DNA of 19,964 nucleotides from JBBIRM01 sp037441765. Lineage in GTDB: Bacteria; Desulfobacterota; BSN033; UBA1163. This document shows, in pieces, positions 1 to 8,063 of this stretch. The DNA is taken from NCBI GenBank assembly GCA_037441765.1, contig JBBIRM010000039.1:1-19964 (forward strand), in the 5' to 3' direction. Position 1 is the first letter of the stretch. Every line of letters starts with the position of its first letter. The notes under the pieces were generated by a model. The model saw only the letters and a program-made list of their open reading frames with translations. It was not told the DNA's origin and searched no databases. The translations under genes were made by a program, and so were the position numbers.

Positions 1-45
1 ATTTTGAAGAGATTCCGGTCAATCAATTTTCCTCATCACCCCTGC

Positions 46-66
46 CCTCTTCCCCCAGGGGAGAGG
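46..66. repeat. short GC-rich inverted repeat upstream of the ABC permease
   Basis: CCTCT (46-50) and CCCC (52-55) face GGGG (58-61) and AGAGG (62-66), giving a compact hairpin with one bulged T and almost no loop. The flanking pyrimidine-rich then purine-rich sequence (about 30-80) looks like the degenerate REP-like hairpins common between genes in such genomes. It has no T-run, so it is a poor rho-independent terminator. It lies about 30 bases before the chosen start of the permease gene, which argues against a long N-terminal extension of that protein. Confidence 0.4.
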
Positions 67-96
67 AGAAAGGCGAAGGGAAGAATAAAGGATATA

Positions 97-1266
97 ATGA
101 ATAAACACTTCAATCTTCTTTTTACAGCAGTTGGAAATATTCTCAGGAATAAGGTTCGAAGCATTGTTATCATCCTTTGTTTGATTGCTGTTCTCTTTCC
201 CTTCATTACTGCTCTTTCAATCTCTGAGGGGATTAAATTCCAATCCTTAATCTCTGTAGAGGAAGGAGCGGATATCTATGTAACCTCGGATTATTTTGGA
301 AGCAATGCACCGATCTCCCTTGAATACCTTGAAACTTTTAGGAAAATGGACGGAGTAGTAAAAGTTTTTCCGCGAGTTGTAGGCAGGACCTATTTTGCCA
401 ATCGACTGGCTGTGGTTGTAGGTATTTTACCTGATAATATCCCCAAATCGATTCGCCTTGCCGAAGGAAGAATGTTTTGTGAAAAAGGTGAGGTGGTGGT
501 TGGGAGAGGATTGGCAAGAGAATTCATACTACAAATTGGCCTCCGTTTCTCACTTTCGGCAAATCCTTCAAAACTCTTTCGAGTAGTAGGTTTTTTTGAT
601 GCGGATGCATCGATATGGAGTGCCAATTTGATCTTAATGTCGTTCGAAGATGCCTTAGAATTTTTCCAGATGAAAGGGAAGGCGACCGATATTCTCATCT
701 ATACAAGACCTGGATATGCAACGATATTAGCAGCGAAGATTCAAGAGGAGGCAGGGTTCTCCACTCCTAATCGATCTGAGCCACCTTTGCGAGTTCAGGA
801 TAAGAATCTGGTCAAAAGATATTTTCAAAGAGGTTTTAATTACAAGGCAGGTGTTTTTACCGCTCTCTACACTGTAGCCTTCGCCCTTGCCATACCAGCA
901 CTTTTAATCGTTTCAGGATTTGGTCAAACAGAGAGGAGAAAAGAGATCGGGATTCTCAAGTCAACAGGATGGCAGACACAGGAGGTGATGGAAATGGTGG
1001 CATTGGAAAATCTTGTCATTAGCCTGACCAGTGCCCCCTTAGCCATTCTTCTGGCAATGGTTTGGGTTAAATGGCTTAACGGGGCATTCATTGCTCAATT
1101 CTTTATTGCAGAAATTGGCCTGATGGCTCCTTTCCCTGTCCCTTCTCGGTTTATGCCCCTTCCTTGCCTCTTGGCCTTTATCTTTGCAGTGATTCTGACC
1201 ATGGTTGGGAGCCTTTATTCAACTTGGAGGACAGCTACGGTACCCCCTGTGGAGGCGATGCGATAA
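97..1266 (+). CDS. ABC transporter permease, FtsX/MacB (LolC/E-like) family
   Basis: This is a membrane subunit of an ABC system of the MacB/LolCDE class, which moves substrates or mechanical force across the envelope rather than importing solutes. The 389-aa protein has the class topology: one TM helix near the N-terminus (about 17-40), a large extracytoplasmic domain (about 45-255), then three C-terminal TM helices (about 260-285, 315-340, 360-385). A cytoplasmic ERRKEIGILKSTGW segment between helices is typical of FtsX-domain coupling regions. The frame is open upstream to base 4, but that part translates through a GC-rich hairpin and lacks protein character. ATG at 97, with AAAGGA just upstream, gives the expected N-terminus. 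The stop overlaps the next start (TAATG), so the permease and ATPase are translationally coupled. The substrate cannot be read from the sequence. Confidence 0.88.
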   Translation: MNKHFNLLFTAVGNILRNKVRSIVIILCLIAVLFPFITALSISEGIKFQSLISVEEGADIYVTSDYFGSNAPISLEYLETFRKMDGVVKVFPRVVGRTYFANRLAVVVGILPDNIPKSIRLAEGRMFCEKGEVVVGRGLAREFILQIGLRFSLSANPSKLFRVVGFFDADASIWSANLILMSFEDALEFFQMKGKATDILIYTRPGYATILAAKIQEEAGFSTPNRSEPPLRVQDKNLVKRYFQRGFNYKAGVFTALYTVAFALAIPALLIVSGFGQTERRKEIGILKSTGWQTQEVMEMVALENLVISLTSAPLAILLAMVWVKWLNGAFIAQFFIAEIGLMAPFPVPSRFMPLPCLLAFIFAVILTMVGSLYSTWRTATVPPVEAMR

Positions 1267-1955
1267 TGGAATCGATTGTCCGGACAGAAAAGGTTGACAA
1301 AATCTATTATCCGGGGAGGCCAGAAGAAGTTCGGGCTCTCAATCAGATCGAGATAGAGATTTATAAAAATCGTTTCGTTCTGATTCGAGGCCCATCCGGT
1401 TCAGGAAAGACCACACTACTTAATCTCATAAGCACCATAGATCGCCCAACAAATGGCCGGGTATTCCTCTATGGGGAAGACATCTCCAGATATTCAGATG
1501 TTCAACTTTCAAGAATTCGGCAAAAAAGGATTGGGCTGATTTTCCAAAACTTTAACCTTCTGGCACGTCTGCCTGCCTGGGAAAACGTAGCTTTCCCTTT
1601 AATTCCACTTGGAATAATGGAAAATGAGAGGCGCAGGAGATCAATGGAGATACTGGTCCAATTAAAATTGGAAAAGAGGATAGATCATCCTCCAGAAAAT
1701 ATGTCTGGAGGAGAACAGCAAAGGGTTGCCATTGCGAGGGCCTTAATCAACGATCCTGAAATTGTGATTGCTGATGAACCCACCTCCAACATCGATGCTG
1801 AATCGATTAAGATACTATTGAATATTCTTATGGACCTTAAAAGGAAAGGGAAAACAATTATTGTCTCCAGTCATGATCCCATTTTTCTCGATTATGGTGA
1901 GACCATCTTCTCATTAAAAGATGGTTACCTAATCAATGTAGAGCATAAAGAATAG
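1266..1955 (+). CDS. ABC transporter ATP-binding protein, LolD/MacB type
   Basis: This 229-aa cytoplasmic ATPase powers the preceding permease. All nucleotide-binding motifs are visible: Walker A GPSGSGKTT, Q-loop QNFNLL, signature MSGGEQQR, Walker B IVIADEPTS and the H-loop SSHD. The length and the NLLARLPAWENVAFPL segment after the Q-loop fit the LolD/MacB/FtsE group. The start at 1266 shares one base with the permease stop. The open frame extends further upstream, but only inside the permease gene. The next gene starts two bases after this stop, so all three are probably on one mRNA. The class is certain; LolD itself (lipoprotein release) is not implied, since the four-gene context differs from lolCDE. 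Confidence 0.93.
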   Translation: MESIVRTEKVDKIYYPGRPEEVRALNQIEIEIYKNRFVLIRGPSGSGKTTLLNLISTIDRPTNGRVFLYGEDISRYSDVQLSRIRQKRIGLIFQNFNLLARLPAWENVAFPLIPLGIMENERRRRSMEILVQLKLEKRIDHPPENMSGGEQQRVAIARALINDPEIVIADEPTSNIDAESIKILLNILMDLKRKGKTIIVSSHDPIFLDYGETIFSLKDGYLINVEHKE

Positions 1956-1957
1956 AG

Positions 1958-2992
1958 ATGATTTTAAATGCCCTAAGTATCAGCATGATTTTTATCGGCC
2001 TTCTTTCTGCCCTTTTGGTCATCTGGGGAGGGAGTTCTTCACTTATTCTTTACAAGAAGTGGGAAAAATCATCTACACAAGAAGAAAGGGCCTTTCTCGA
2101 GGATCGTTCCTATCTTGTTCTATTGATTATGGTAATTGTATTATTGATCAGGCTGATCAGCTGGCCCCTTTTTTATGGAACCCTTCAGAGTTTTATTCAT
2201 GATATTGAAGGGGCGATGTGTATCTTTGGTGTCACTCAGGTCAAACCAGGGCTTACTCTCTTTTTAGAGTATCTTAAACCAATCAACTTCTTCTTCATCG
2301 GAGGATGGCTTGTTCTTCATTCCCTTGACCGTTTAACCAAAACCGCTCCCATAATGGGGATGAAGTTATTACTCCTTACGGTGCTCTCCCTCCTGGTTTT
2401 CATAGAGTCGGCAGGGGATATTCTCCTCATGATTGGAATCAAACCTGGGACACTTGTTTCTTGTTGTACTACAGTTACCGATATTCTTGATCGTCCAACT
2501 CGAACCACCCCTGAATCCATTTTAGGTCCCCAATATGCCGAATATCTAAAAATCCTATATTTTGTTACCCATCTTCTTCTAATTGGTATGGTGGGTTTGG
2601 TTTTAAAACTAAAAAAACTTGAAAATACTTTTTCTCGGCGGAGAGGAGTATTAGGTTTTCTTTTTTTCTTTGCCCTTATTAATGGTATTGTTTTTGTCCT
2701 ATCTCAAATAGAGGTATTTGCCCCTTTGATGATGCACCTTCCTTTTCACCACTGCCTTTACTGCCTCTGGCAATATGTGCCAGATAGCATCCTCATGTAC
2801 TTGCTTTTCATTTTAGGGACATTCTCCGTAGGATGGGGATTCACCACAGACCTTTTTGGGAAAATCGGTGAGGCCTCTGATTTACTGCCTAAATATTTGA
2901 GAAAAATTTACCGGTTCGCCTTTCTCTTTTTATTGGCTTCTTTTGTGATGCTAATAATCCATTTAGTTCTGGATCAATATGTTCTCGAATAG
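1958..2992 (+). CDS. Cysteine-containing polytopic membrane protein, unknown function
   Basis: I do not recognise a named family. The 344-aa protein is strongly hydrophobic, with about eight predicted TM segments (roughly 6-30, 51-74, 108-122, 136-160, 198-217, 231-252, 277-297, 320-340). Notable residues are Cys88 in a loop (AMCIFGVTQ), adjacent Cys169-Cys170 (SCCTT), and His264-His265-Cys266 with Cys269 (HHCLYC) at the edge of a helix. A C-x-x-C beside a TM helix recalls VKOR-type thiol oxidoreductases, and clustered His/Cys could also bind copper or heme; both are inferences. It starts two bases after the ATPase stop, and its last 14 bases overlap the NosL-like lipoprotein gene. That makes it part of the same transcriptional and probably functional unit. 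Confidence 0.8.
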   Translation: MILNALSISMIFIGLLSALLVIWGGSSSLILYKKWEKSSTQEERAFLEDRSYLVLLIMVIVLLIRLISWPLFYGTLQSFIHDIEGAMCIFGVTQVKPGLTLFLEYLKPINFFFIGGWLVLHSLDRLTKTAPIMGMKLLLLTVLSLLVFIESAGDILLMIGIKPGTLVSCCTTVTDILDRPTRTTPESILGPQYAEYLKILYFVTHLLLIGMVGLVLKLKKLENTFSRRRGVLGFLFFFALINGIVFVLSQIEVFAPLMMHLPFHHCLYCLWQYVPDSILMYLLFILGTFSVGWGFTTDLFGKIGEASDLLPKYLRKIYRFAFLFLLASFVMLIIHLVLDQYVLE

Positions 2993-3389
2993 TAAAGGCA
3001 TAACTCTTTTAATCTTTTTTTTAACTCTTTTCTTGGGTTGTAAAGGAGAAAGGGAACCCTTACCTGATCGTTGCGATTACGATGGGGTTAAAATCGAAAA
3101 GATCTATGCAGTCTATTTTACTCTCAAAGACGGCAAAGAGAAGAAGTTTTGTTCAATTGTCTGTGCCTCGATGAGTTTTTCAGAACTTAAGGGAAAGGTT
3201 AAGGAAGTGATGGTGGTTGACGAAATTTCGGGGAAAAGAATCAAGGCCTCTCATGCATTCTTTGTTGAAAGTGAAGTAATCACTGTTCCTCATAATAAAA
3301 ACAGGATCCATGTATTTGGCAACCGGGAGGATGCCAGTAGGCATCTGAAAAGATTTAAGGGGAGATGGGTGGAAAATCCATTTCAATAA
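2979..3389 (+). CDS. NosL-like lipoprotein, putative envelope metal- or thiol-binding protein
   Basis: The 136-aa protein has a short hydrophobic signal ending in a lipobox (LFLG-Cys21), so it should be a membrane-anchored lipoprotein outside the cytoplasm. The mature part resembles NosL, the copper-binding lipoprotein of nitrous oxide reductase assembly: an N-terminal C-x-x-x-G turn (RCDYDGVKI, Cys32), a strand, then KKFCSIVCA (Cys58, Cys62), and a C-terminal region ending RIHVFGNREDASRHLKRFKG. The CxxCxM-type site of NosL as I recall it is not intact: here it reads C-D-Y-D-G-V. Any metal site would have to use Cys58/Cys62 or other residues. No nosZ, nosD or nosFY is nearby, so a role in N2O reduction is unlikely. 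The start overlaps the preceding gene by 14 bases. Confidence 0.72.
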   Translation: MFSNSKGITLLIFFLTLFLGCKGEREPLPDRCDYDGVKIEKIYAVYFTLKDGKEKKFCSIVCASMSFSELKGKVKEVMVVDEISGKRIKASHAFFVESEVITVPHNKNRIHVFGNREDASRHLKRFKGRWVENPFQ

Positions 3390-3465
3390 AAATCATATCT
3401 TCTTGCAAAACCCACCCATTTTGTGATACGGAAATATTATCAATTATAAAAACAAGGAGGTAAAA

Positions 3466-4488
3466 ATGGCACCGATGACTCTAAAAGAGAGATTTATGAA
3501 CCGGTTGATGGGGAAAGAAGTGGATATGACGCCTGTGGGTTCGACCACCACTTATGGGGTAGTTGATTTTATGAAGAAATGTGGTTACGAGAGGCCCCTT
3601 GCCGATACGGATCCTGTTGCCATGACCGAACTTGCTTACGCAGGGCATCAATACGGTGGGTTTGAGTGGGTAAAGGCTATGGGATGGGATATCACCGCAA
3701 TGAGCGAAGCCTTGGGTTGTGAACTTGGAACTCCTAAGATAGATATTCAATACTCGATAAAAACACATCCTTATGCTGAGAATCTTGATAAACTCGTGTT
3801 CCCCTCTGACTTTTTAGAGAGGGGGAGGTTTCCTGTATATAAGGAACATTTTAAACTCCTAAAGGAGAAGGTAGGTGAAAGGATGGTTATTTTTGGAGAG
3901 ACAGAGGGGGCCTTTACCTGTGCTGCCAATCTCGTGGGCACAGAACAATTTATGAAGTGGTGTATGAAAAGGCCGGATGATGTTTTTAAGGTTTTGGAAG
4001 TAACAAAGCAGGCAGCTATTGCAACTGCTAACTTTGCATTTGATAACGGGGCCGATTATTTTGTTTTTGCTGAGCCATCTTCAGGGCCTGCACTCTTGAG
4101 TCCAAGATTGTGGGAAAAATTTGTATTACCTATTGAGAAAGAGATTTTCAGTAAGGTCAAAGGACCTGTGGTTCTCCATATTTGTGCAAACACGGATCCC
4201 ATCATAGAGATGATGTGTGAAACTGGAGCTGCGGGGATCAGTATCGAAGAGAAGGCCGATCTGAAGAGGGCGGTAGAGATCGCCCATAAAAAAGGAGTAA
4301 AGGTTTTTGGAAATGTGGCGACGGCAACCACTCTTTTTAGCGGAACCCCTGAACAGGTCTATGAGGAAGCCATCAAAGCCCTGGAGAATGGTACGGATTT
4401 CCTTTGCCCTGGGTGTGGGATTGCCCCTCGCTCCCCTCTTGAAAATATTATCCAGTTGAAAAAAGCAAGAGACGATTTTTTTAAATAA
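3466..4488 (+). CDS. UroD/MtaA-family cobalamin-dependent methyltransferase-like protein
   Basis: The 340-aa protein belongs to the uroporphyrinogen decarboxylase-fold family. It fits the MtaA/CmuA branch, which transfers methyl groups between corrinoid proteins and thiols, better than true HemE. Evidence is the zinc-ligand pattern H-x-C (His238, Cys240 in LHICANTD) plus a C-terminal Cys (Cys317 in PGCGIAPRSP), in the arrangement of MtaA, and a full-length alpha/beta-barrel size. A strong AAGGAGG lies six bases before the ATG. No corrinoid protein or MtaB/MttB-type partner is in the window, so the methyl donor and acceptor are unknown. The arginase-fold gene follows closely and may be co-transcribed. 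Cys314 immediately before Cys317 is an extra feature worth noting. Confidence 0.82.
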   Translation: MAPMTLKERFMNRLMGKEVDMTPVGSTTTYGVVDFMKKCGYERPLADTDPVAMTELAYAGHQYGGFEWVKAMGWDITAMSEALGCELGTPKIDIQYSIKTHPYAENLDKLVFPSDFLERGRFPVYKEHFKLLKEKVGERMVIFGETEGAFTCAANLVGTEQFMKWCMKRPDDVFKVLEVTKQAAIATANFAFDNGADYFVFAEPSSGPALLSPRLWEKFVLPIEKEIFSKVKGPVVLHICANTDPIIEMMCETGAAGISIEEKADLKRAVEIAHKKGVKVFGNVATATTLFSGTPEQVYEEAIKALENGTDFLCPGCGIAPRSPLENIIQLKKARDDFFK

Positions 4489-4546
4489 ACCCTCCCTTCG
4501 ATCCTGTTTTGAACTATAATTGAGGCATGACCACTCCTCATTGAAA

Positions 4547-5617
4547 ATGGTTGAAAAGCCTTCTAAAAGAAAGGTTGTGTTTTTCGGTTGCCCGCTGGAT
4601 GTAGATGAAAGGCATGAATCAATTCAAGAGAAGTTGGCTTTAATAGGAAATCAAAATGGTTTGAGCGATCCTTATGAAGGGATCATGGAGATCCTCCGAA
4701 AGGAGGTTGATCAAAAATTATTTTCAGAAAAAGGTTCCATAGACATCCCTACCTGGCTTCGACCTATTCCCTCCCTTCAAGATAGAGAAAAGATTAATAC
4801 AGAATCCTTTGTCTCATTTACAGATGGGGGCGGTTTTGAGCATTATTCTCAAAAGGTGGGTGCCTTTGTTACCAATATTTTTCCTGACATTCCATGTATG
4901 ATTGCTGTTGACCATTCCCTCACAGGAGGGGTCTTTAAAAAACTAAAAGAGTTGTATGCCCCAGAGGAGATCTCTTTAATTGTCCTCGATAGCCATACAG
5001 ATGCCATCCCTATCTCAATTCTCTCTAAGATCATCCAGTACGATATCGAAACAAATCCTGAAACGGTTTATAACCGAGATGATCCTTACTTATATTACCG
5101 AAAGGATTCTTATAATGCGAGTTCTTTCCTCCACCATTTACTGGAGGAGAAGGTTTTAAAACCGGAGAATCTTTTCATTATCGGGGTAAGTGACTATCCT
5201 CCCAGGCACGCCTTTCGAATTAAGGACCCAAGGGTGGAGAGTTATGTTCGAATCTTCTCTGAGTTGAGGAGAAAAGGAGTGACCATCCTGAAAAAAGACG
5301 ATTTTTTACTATCCCCTTCTAAGTTGAAAAATATTCTGAGGAATATCAAAAATCCATATGCCTACATCTCTATTGACTTAGATATTGGAGCAAGGAATGG
5401 GGTGGAAGGGGTCCGGTTTCTTGAAAGACAGGGTCTTAATGAAAGACAGATTTATCGGATGTGGGAATATCTTAAGGATGGCTTATTTAGAAGAGTTCAG
5501 ATAGTTGGGATGGATTTGACAGAGATAAATGTTCGGAAGGCAGGGCAATGCCATCCCTCTCGAAATGATCCGACCTATCGAATTGGAGCAAATCTTATTA
5601 AGACAATGCTGTTTTAA
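4547..5617 (+). CDS. Arginase/agmatinase (ureohydrolase)-fold protein with N-terminal extension
   Basis: Ureohydrolases use a di-manganese site to hydrolyse guanidino or related C-N bonds. The family metal motifs are all present (positions within this CDS): DHSLTGG (His123), DSHTD (Asp148, His150, Asp152) and SIDLD (Asp277, Asp279), followed by MDLTEIN (Glu326), matching the conserved glutamate. About 110 residues precede the first motif, longer than in typical agmatinases, and the protein of about 356 aa exceeds the usual 300. The chosen ATG at 4547 has no clear ribosome site. An in-frame TTG at 4520 is possible. An out-of-frame ATG at 4527 opens a five-codon frame. Substrate is uncertain: arginase, agmatinase, formimidoylglutamase and newer specificities share these ligands. 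It lies close behind the MtaA-like gene. Confidence 0.78.
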   Translation: MVEKPSKRKVVFFGCPLDVDERHESIQEKLALIGNQNGLSDPYEGIMEILRKEVDQKLFSEKGSIDIPTWLRPIPSLQDREKINTESFVSFTDGGGFEHYSQKVGAFVTNIFPDIPCMIAVDHSLTGGVFKKLKELYAPEEISLIVLDSHTDAIPISILSKIIQYDIETNPETVYNRDDPYLYYRKDSYNASSFLHHLLEEKVLKPENLFIIGVSDYPPRHAFRIKDPRVESYVRIFSELRRKGVTILKKDDFLLSPSKLKNILRNIKNPYAYISIDLDIGARNGVEGVRFLERQGLNERQIYRMWEYLKDGLFRRVQIVGMDLTEINVRKAGQCHPSRNDPTYRIGANLIKTMLF

Positions 5618-5853
5618 ACTTCACCCATTTTCGTAAAAGATCAAAAACTATAGAGGCCTCTTTTGCCAATGAAGTTTCAAGTGGAGAATATAATTATAAA
5701 GATGTTATTATTAAAATGAATGATTTTCATAAATTATGAGTCAATCGTCCCTAAAGAAAAATTGAAACGTGTTGATCTTCGTTTCTGAACGGATTTTTTC
5801 TAAAAAAGCTAAAAGACATAAAGGGGAAGACAAAAAAGTAGGAGGATTTAAAA

Positions 5854-6924
5854 ATGAGATCGAAAAAAATAATTTCAATTATCACTATCCTTATTATCGG
5901 TTTTTGGGGAACATCTGTTTTTTCGATTACCGAGGATGAAAAAAATAATATCGCGGTCTATGAGAAAGTGGCCGATGGAGTGGTCAACATTACAAGCATT
6001 GCAGTTCAGATGGACTTTTTCTTCAATATCTTTCCCTCTCAGGGGTCAGGATCTGGGTCCATCATCGACTTAAAAGGACATATATTGACCAATCATCATG
6101 TGGTAGCCAATGCTCAAAAGTTAGAGGTTACCCTGGCCGATGGCTCGAAATGGCCTGCGAAGTTGGTGGGATCTGATCCGGATAATGATCTTGCCGTCAT
6201 CAAGATCGATGCCCCTAAAGAGAAACTGAAGGTTATCCCTATGGGCGATTCAAAGAATTTGAGGATTGGACAGAAAGTCTTGGCCATAGGAAATCCGTTT
6301 GGACTGGAAAGGACGTTGACTACGGGGATTATCAGTTCGTTGGGGAGGACGATTCGCTCTGAAGGCGGATATTTAATTGAAGATGTCATCCAGACGGATG
6401 CGGCCATCAATCCAGGGAACTCCGGGGGTCCCCTTCTTAACTCTGAGGGAGAGATCATCGGAATCAATAGTGCCATCATCAGTCCATCAGGGGGGAGTGT
6501 GGGAATTGGATTTGCAATTCCAGTCAATACCGCAAAAAGAGTTATTCCGGAATTGATCGCCAAGGGTTATGTCACATATCCTTGGATAGGGGCAACGATA
6601 CAACCTCTGCTTCCAGAAGTTGCCAAATTTTTGAAATTAAAGATCGAGCGTGGGGCTATGATTGCAGAGGTAGTGAAAGGAGGTCCTGCAGATAAGGCAG
6701 GTCTAAAGGGTGGAAATCAAAGAGTCCAGGTTGGGAATATGATTGTGATTGTAGGTGGAGACATTGTGGTGAAAGTAAATCAGCACGAAGTGAAGACTCA
6801 TGATGATTTAATTCGATATATTCGTGAAAGGAGGCCCGGGGATTCAATTCTTCTAAAAATCTTTCGGAAAGGAAAATTAGAAGAGGTGAAAGTTACCTTA
6901 GGTGAACGTCCAAGAAGGCGATAA
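5854..6924 (+). CDS. HtrA/Deg-family periplasmic serine protease with PDZ domain
   Basis: The 356-aa protein is a trypsin-like protease of the envelope stress response, degrading misfolded exported proteins. An N-terminal hydrophobic segment (about 5-24) is a signal peptide or anchor. The catalytic triad is visible: His82 in TNHHVV, Asp112 in DNDLAV and Ser190 in GNSGGP. A single PDZ domain occupies about 240-345. One PDZ and this length match DegS or short HtrA proteins better than two-PDZ DegP. A strong AGGAGG precedes the ATG at 5854. The upstream 236-base gap contains a GAAACG-N10-CGTTTC inverted repeat (5764-5785), a possible operator. A gene for a secreted quality-control protease next to a radical SAM gene is not a known fixed pairing. 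Confidence 0.93.
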   Translation: MRSKKIISIITILIIGFWGTSVFSITEDEKNNIAVYEKVADGVVNITSIAVQMDFFFNIFPSQGSGSGSIIDLKGHILTNHHVVANAQKLEVTLADGSKWPAKLVGSDPDNDLAVIKIDAPKEKLKVIPMGDSKNLRIGQKVLAIGNPFGLERTLTTGIISSLGRTIRSEGGYLIEDVIQTDAAINPGNSGGPLLNSEGEIIGINSAIISPSGGSVGIGFAIPVNTAKRVIPELIAKGYVTYPWIGATIQPLLPEVAKFLKLKIERGAMIAEVVKGGPADKAGLKGGNQRVQVGNMIVIVGGDIVVKVNQHEVKTHDDLIRYIRERRPGDSILLKIFRKGKLEEVKVTLGERPRRR

Positions 6925-7016
6925 TCCAATCCCCGATATCCATTTGTCCTTAGGCGAGATCGAACAAGAAATCTCCCAACAGGAAAACAAGATTTAATAG
7001 AACACTAACGAGTTTC

Positions 7017-8024
7017 GTGAAACACATTTTCCACATCCAATGGCATATTACTCATCTTTGTAATCTTCGATGCGAGCATTGTTACCAGGATTATTTCTCA
7101 AAAGAGAGAGACCTCGATTGGATAGGTCTAAAAGGGATTGCTCATAATCTTCTAACCACCCTCCATGGTTGGAATCAGAGGGCCTGCATTCATATTACCG
7201 GTGGTGAACCTCTTCTGAAATTAGAATTATTTCCCCTCTTGAGCCATCTTGACCAGAATCCTGTTGTGGAGGAATTGGGGATCATCACCAATGGTCTTCT
7301 CTTTAATCAAGAGATGATGGAGAGGCTTTCTGGTTTATCAAAACTGAGAAAGATCAAGATATCGCTTGATGGAGCAGATGCAGAGGTTAACGATTCCATC
7401 CGGGGTAAAGGGGTTTTTAAGAAGGTGATCGAAAATATCCAGTGGATTCGGAGTAAAAATTTCTTTGAGATCATACTTATGTTCACAGTAATGAGAAGAA
7501 ATTATAGAGGGGTTCCATCTTTCTTGAGGCTTGCTAAAGAGCTGGGTGTCAATGGATTCATCATTGAAAGGTTCATTCCTTGGGGTAGAGGGAAGGAACG
7601 AAAGGAGGAGGTTTTGAAAAAAGAGGAATGGGGAGAGTTGATAGACATCATTACAGAATTATTTTCGATCGATGAAAAGGATCATCTTCTTTCCTATCAA
7701 GCCTTCCAGGTCAATCTCTCCGAAAAAGAAAGTGAACTTCTTGGAGCCCCTTGCGTCATCGGAAGAGACGGTCTATGTGTGATGCCAGAGGGTGAGGTTT
7801 TTCCCTGCAGGAGACTTCCAATTTCTTTAGGGAATCTTTTAACAGATTCCTTAAAAGGGATTTGGGAAAAATCGGAGTTATTGGAGAAATTGAGAAGAAA
7901 AGAAAACCTTAAGGGAAAATGCGGAAGGTGCGACATAGTAGATTGTCGGGGGTGTAGGAGTTTAGCCCTCGCCTTAACAGGGGACTATCTGGGAGAGGAT
8001 CCACATTGTTGGTATGGTCAGTGA
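7017..8024 (+). CDS. Radical SAM/SPASM domain protein
   Basis: The 335-aa enzyme carries the radical SAM cluster motif C-x3-C-x2-C (Cys15, Cys19, Cys22), GGEP at 62-65, and a C-terminal SPASM-type region with further cysteines at 246, 254, 264, 302, 305, 310, 313 and 331. These could bind two auxiliary 4Fe-4S clusters. The SLALALTGDYLGEDPHC ending resembles that of NirJ/AhbC-type heme-pathway enzymes and many peptide-maturing SPASM proteins. No other heme gene is in the window, and no clear precursor peptide was found, only a speculative 31-codon frame just upstream (6902-6997). The GTG start at 7017 places the cluster motif near the N-terminus as usual. Family is secure; substrate is unknown. 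Confidence 0.9.
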   Translation: MKHIFHIQWHITHLCNLRCEHCYQDYFSKERDLDWIGLKGIAHNLLTTLHGWNQRACIHITGGEPLLKLELFPLLSHLDQNPVVEELGIITNGLLFNQEMMERLSGLSKLRKIKISLDGADAEVNDSIRGKGVFKKVIENIQWIRSKNFFEIILMFTVMRRNYRGVPSFLRLAKELGVNGFIIERFIPWGRGKERKEEVLKKEEWGELIDIITELFSIDEKDHLLSYQAFQVNLSEKESELLGAPCVIGRDGLCVMPEGEVFPCRRLPISLGNLLTDSLKGIWEKSELLEKLRRKENLKGKCGRCDIVDCRGCRSLALALTGDYLGEDPHCWYGQ

Positions 8025-8063
8025 TAGTTTAAAGAGAGAAAGAAGGGAGATTAAGGGATTAGG

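Noticed and set aside
4..96. N-terminal extension of the ABC permease back to base 4
   Set aside because: The extra 31 residues translate through a GC-rich hairpin, have no protein-like character and precede a good start at 97.
390..698. Minus-strand open frames throughout (for example 390-698, 6114-6563, 15479-15817, 19019-19477)
   Set aside because: Each lies antisense inside a well-supported + strand gene, shows no domain or ribosome site and has the composition of a shadow frame.
2979..3389. Assigning the lipoprotein to nitrous oxide reductase assembly (true NosL)
   Set aside because: The expected CxxCxM-type site is altered and no nosZ/nosD/nosFY genes are present.
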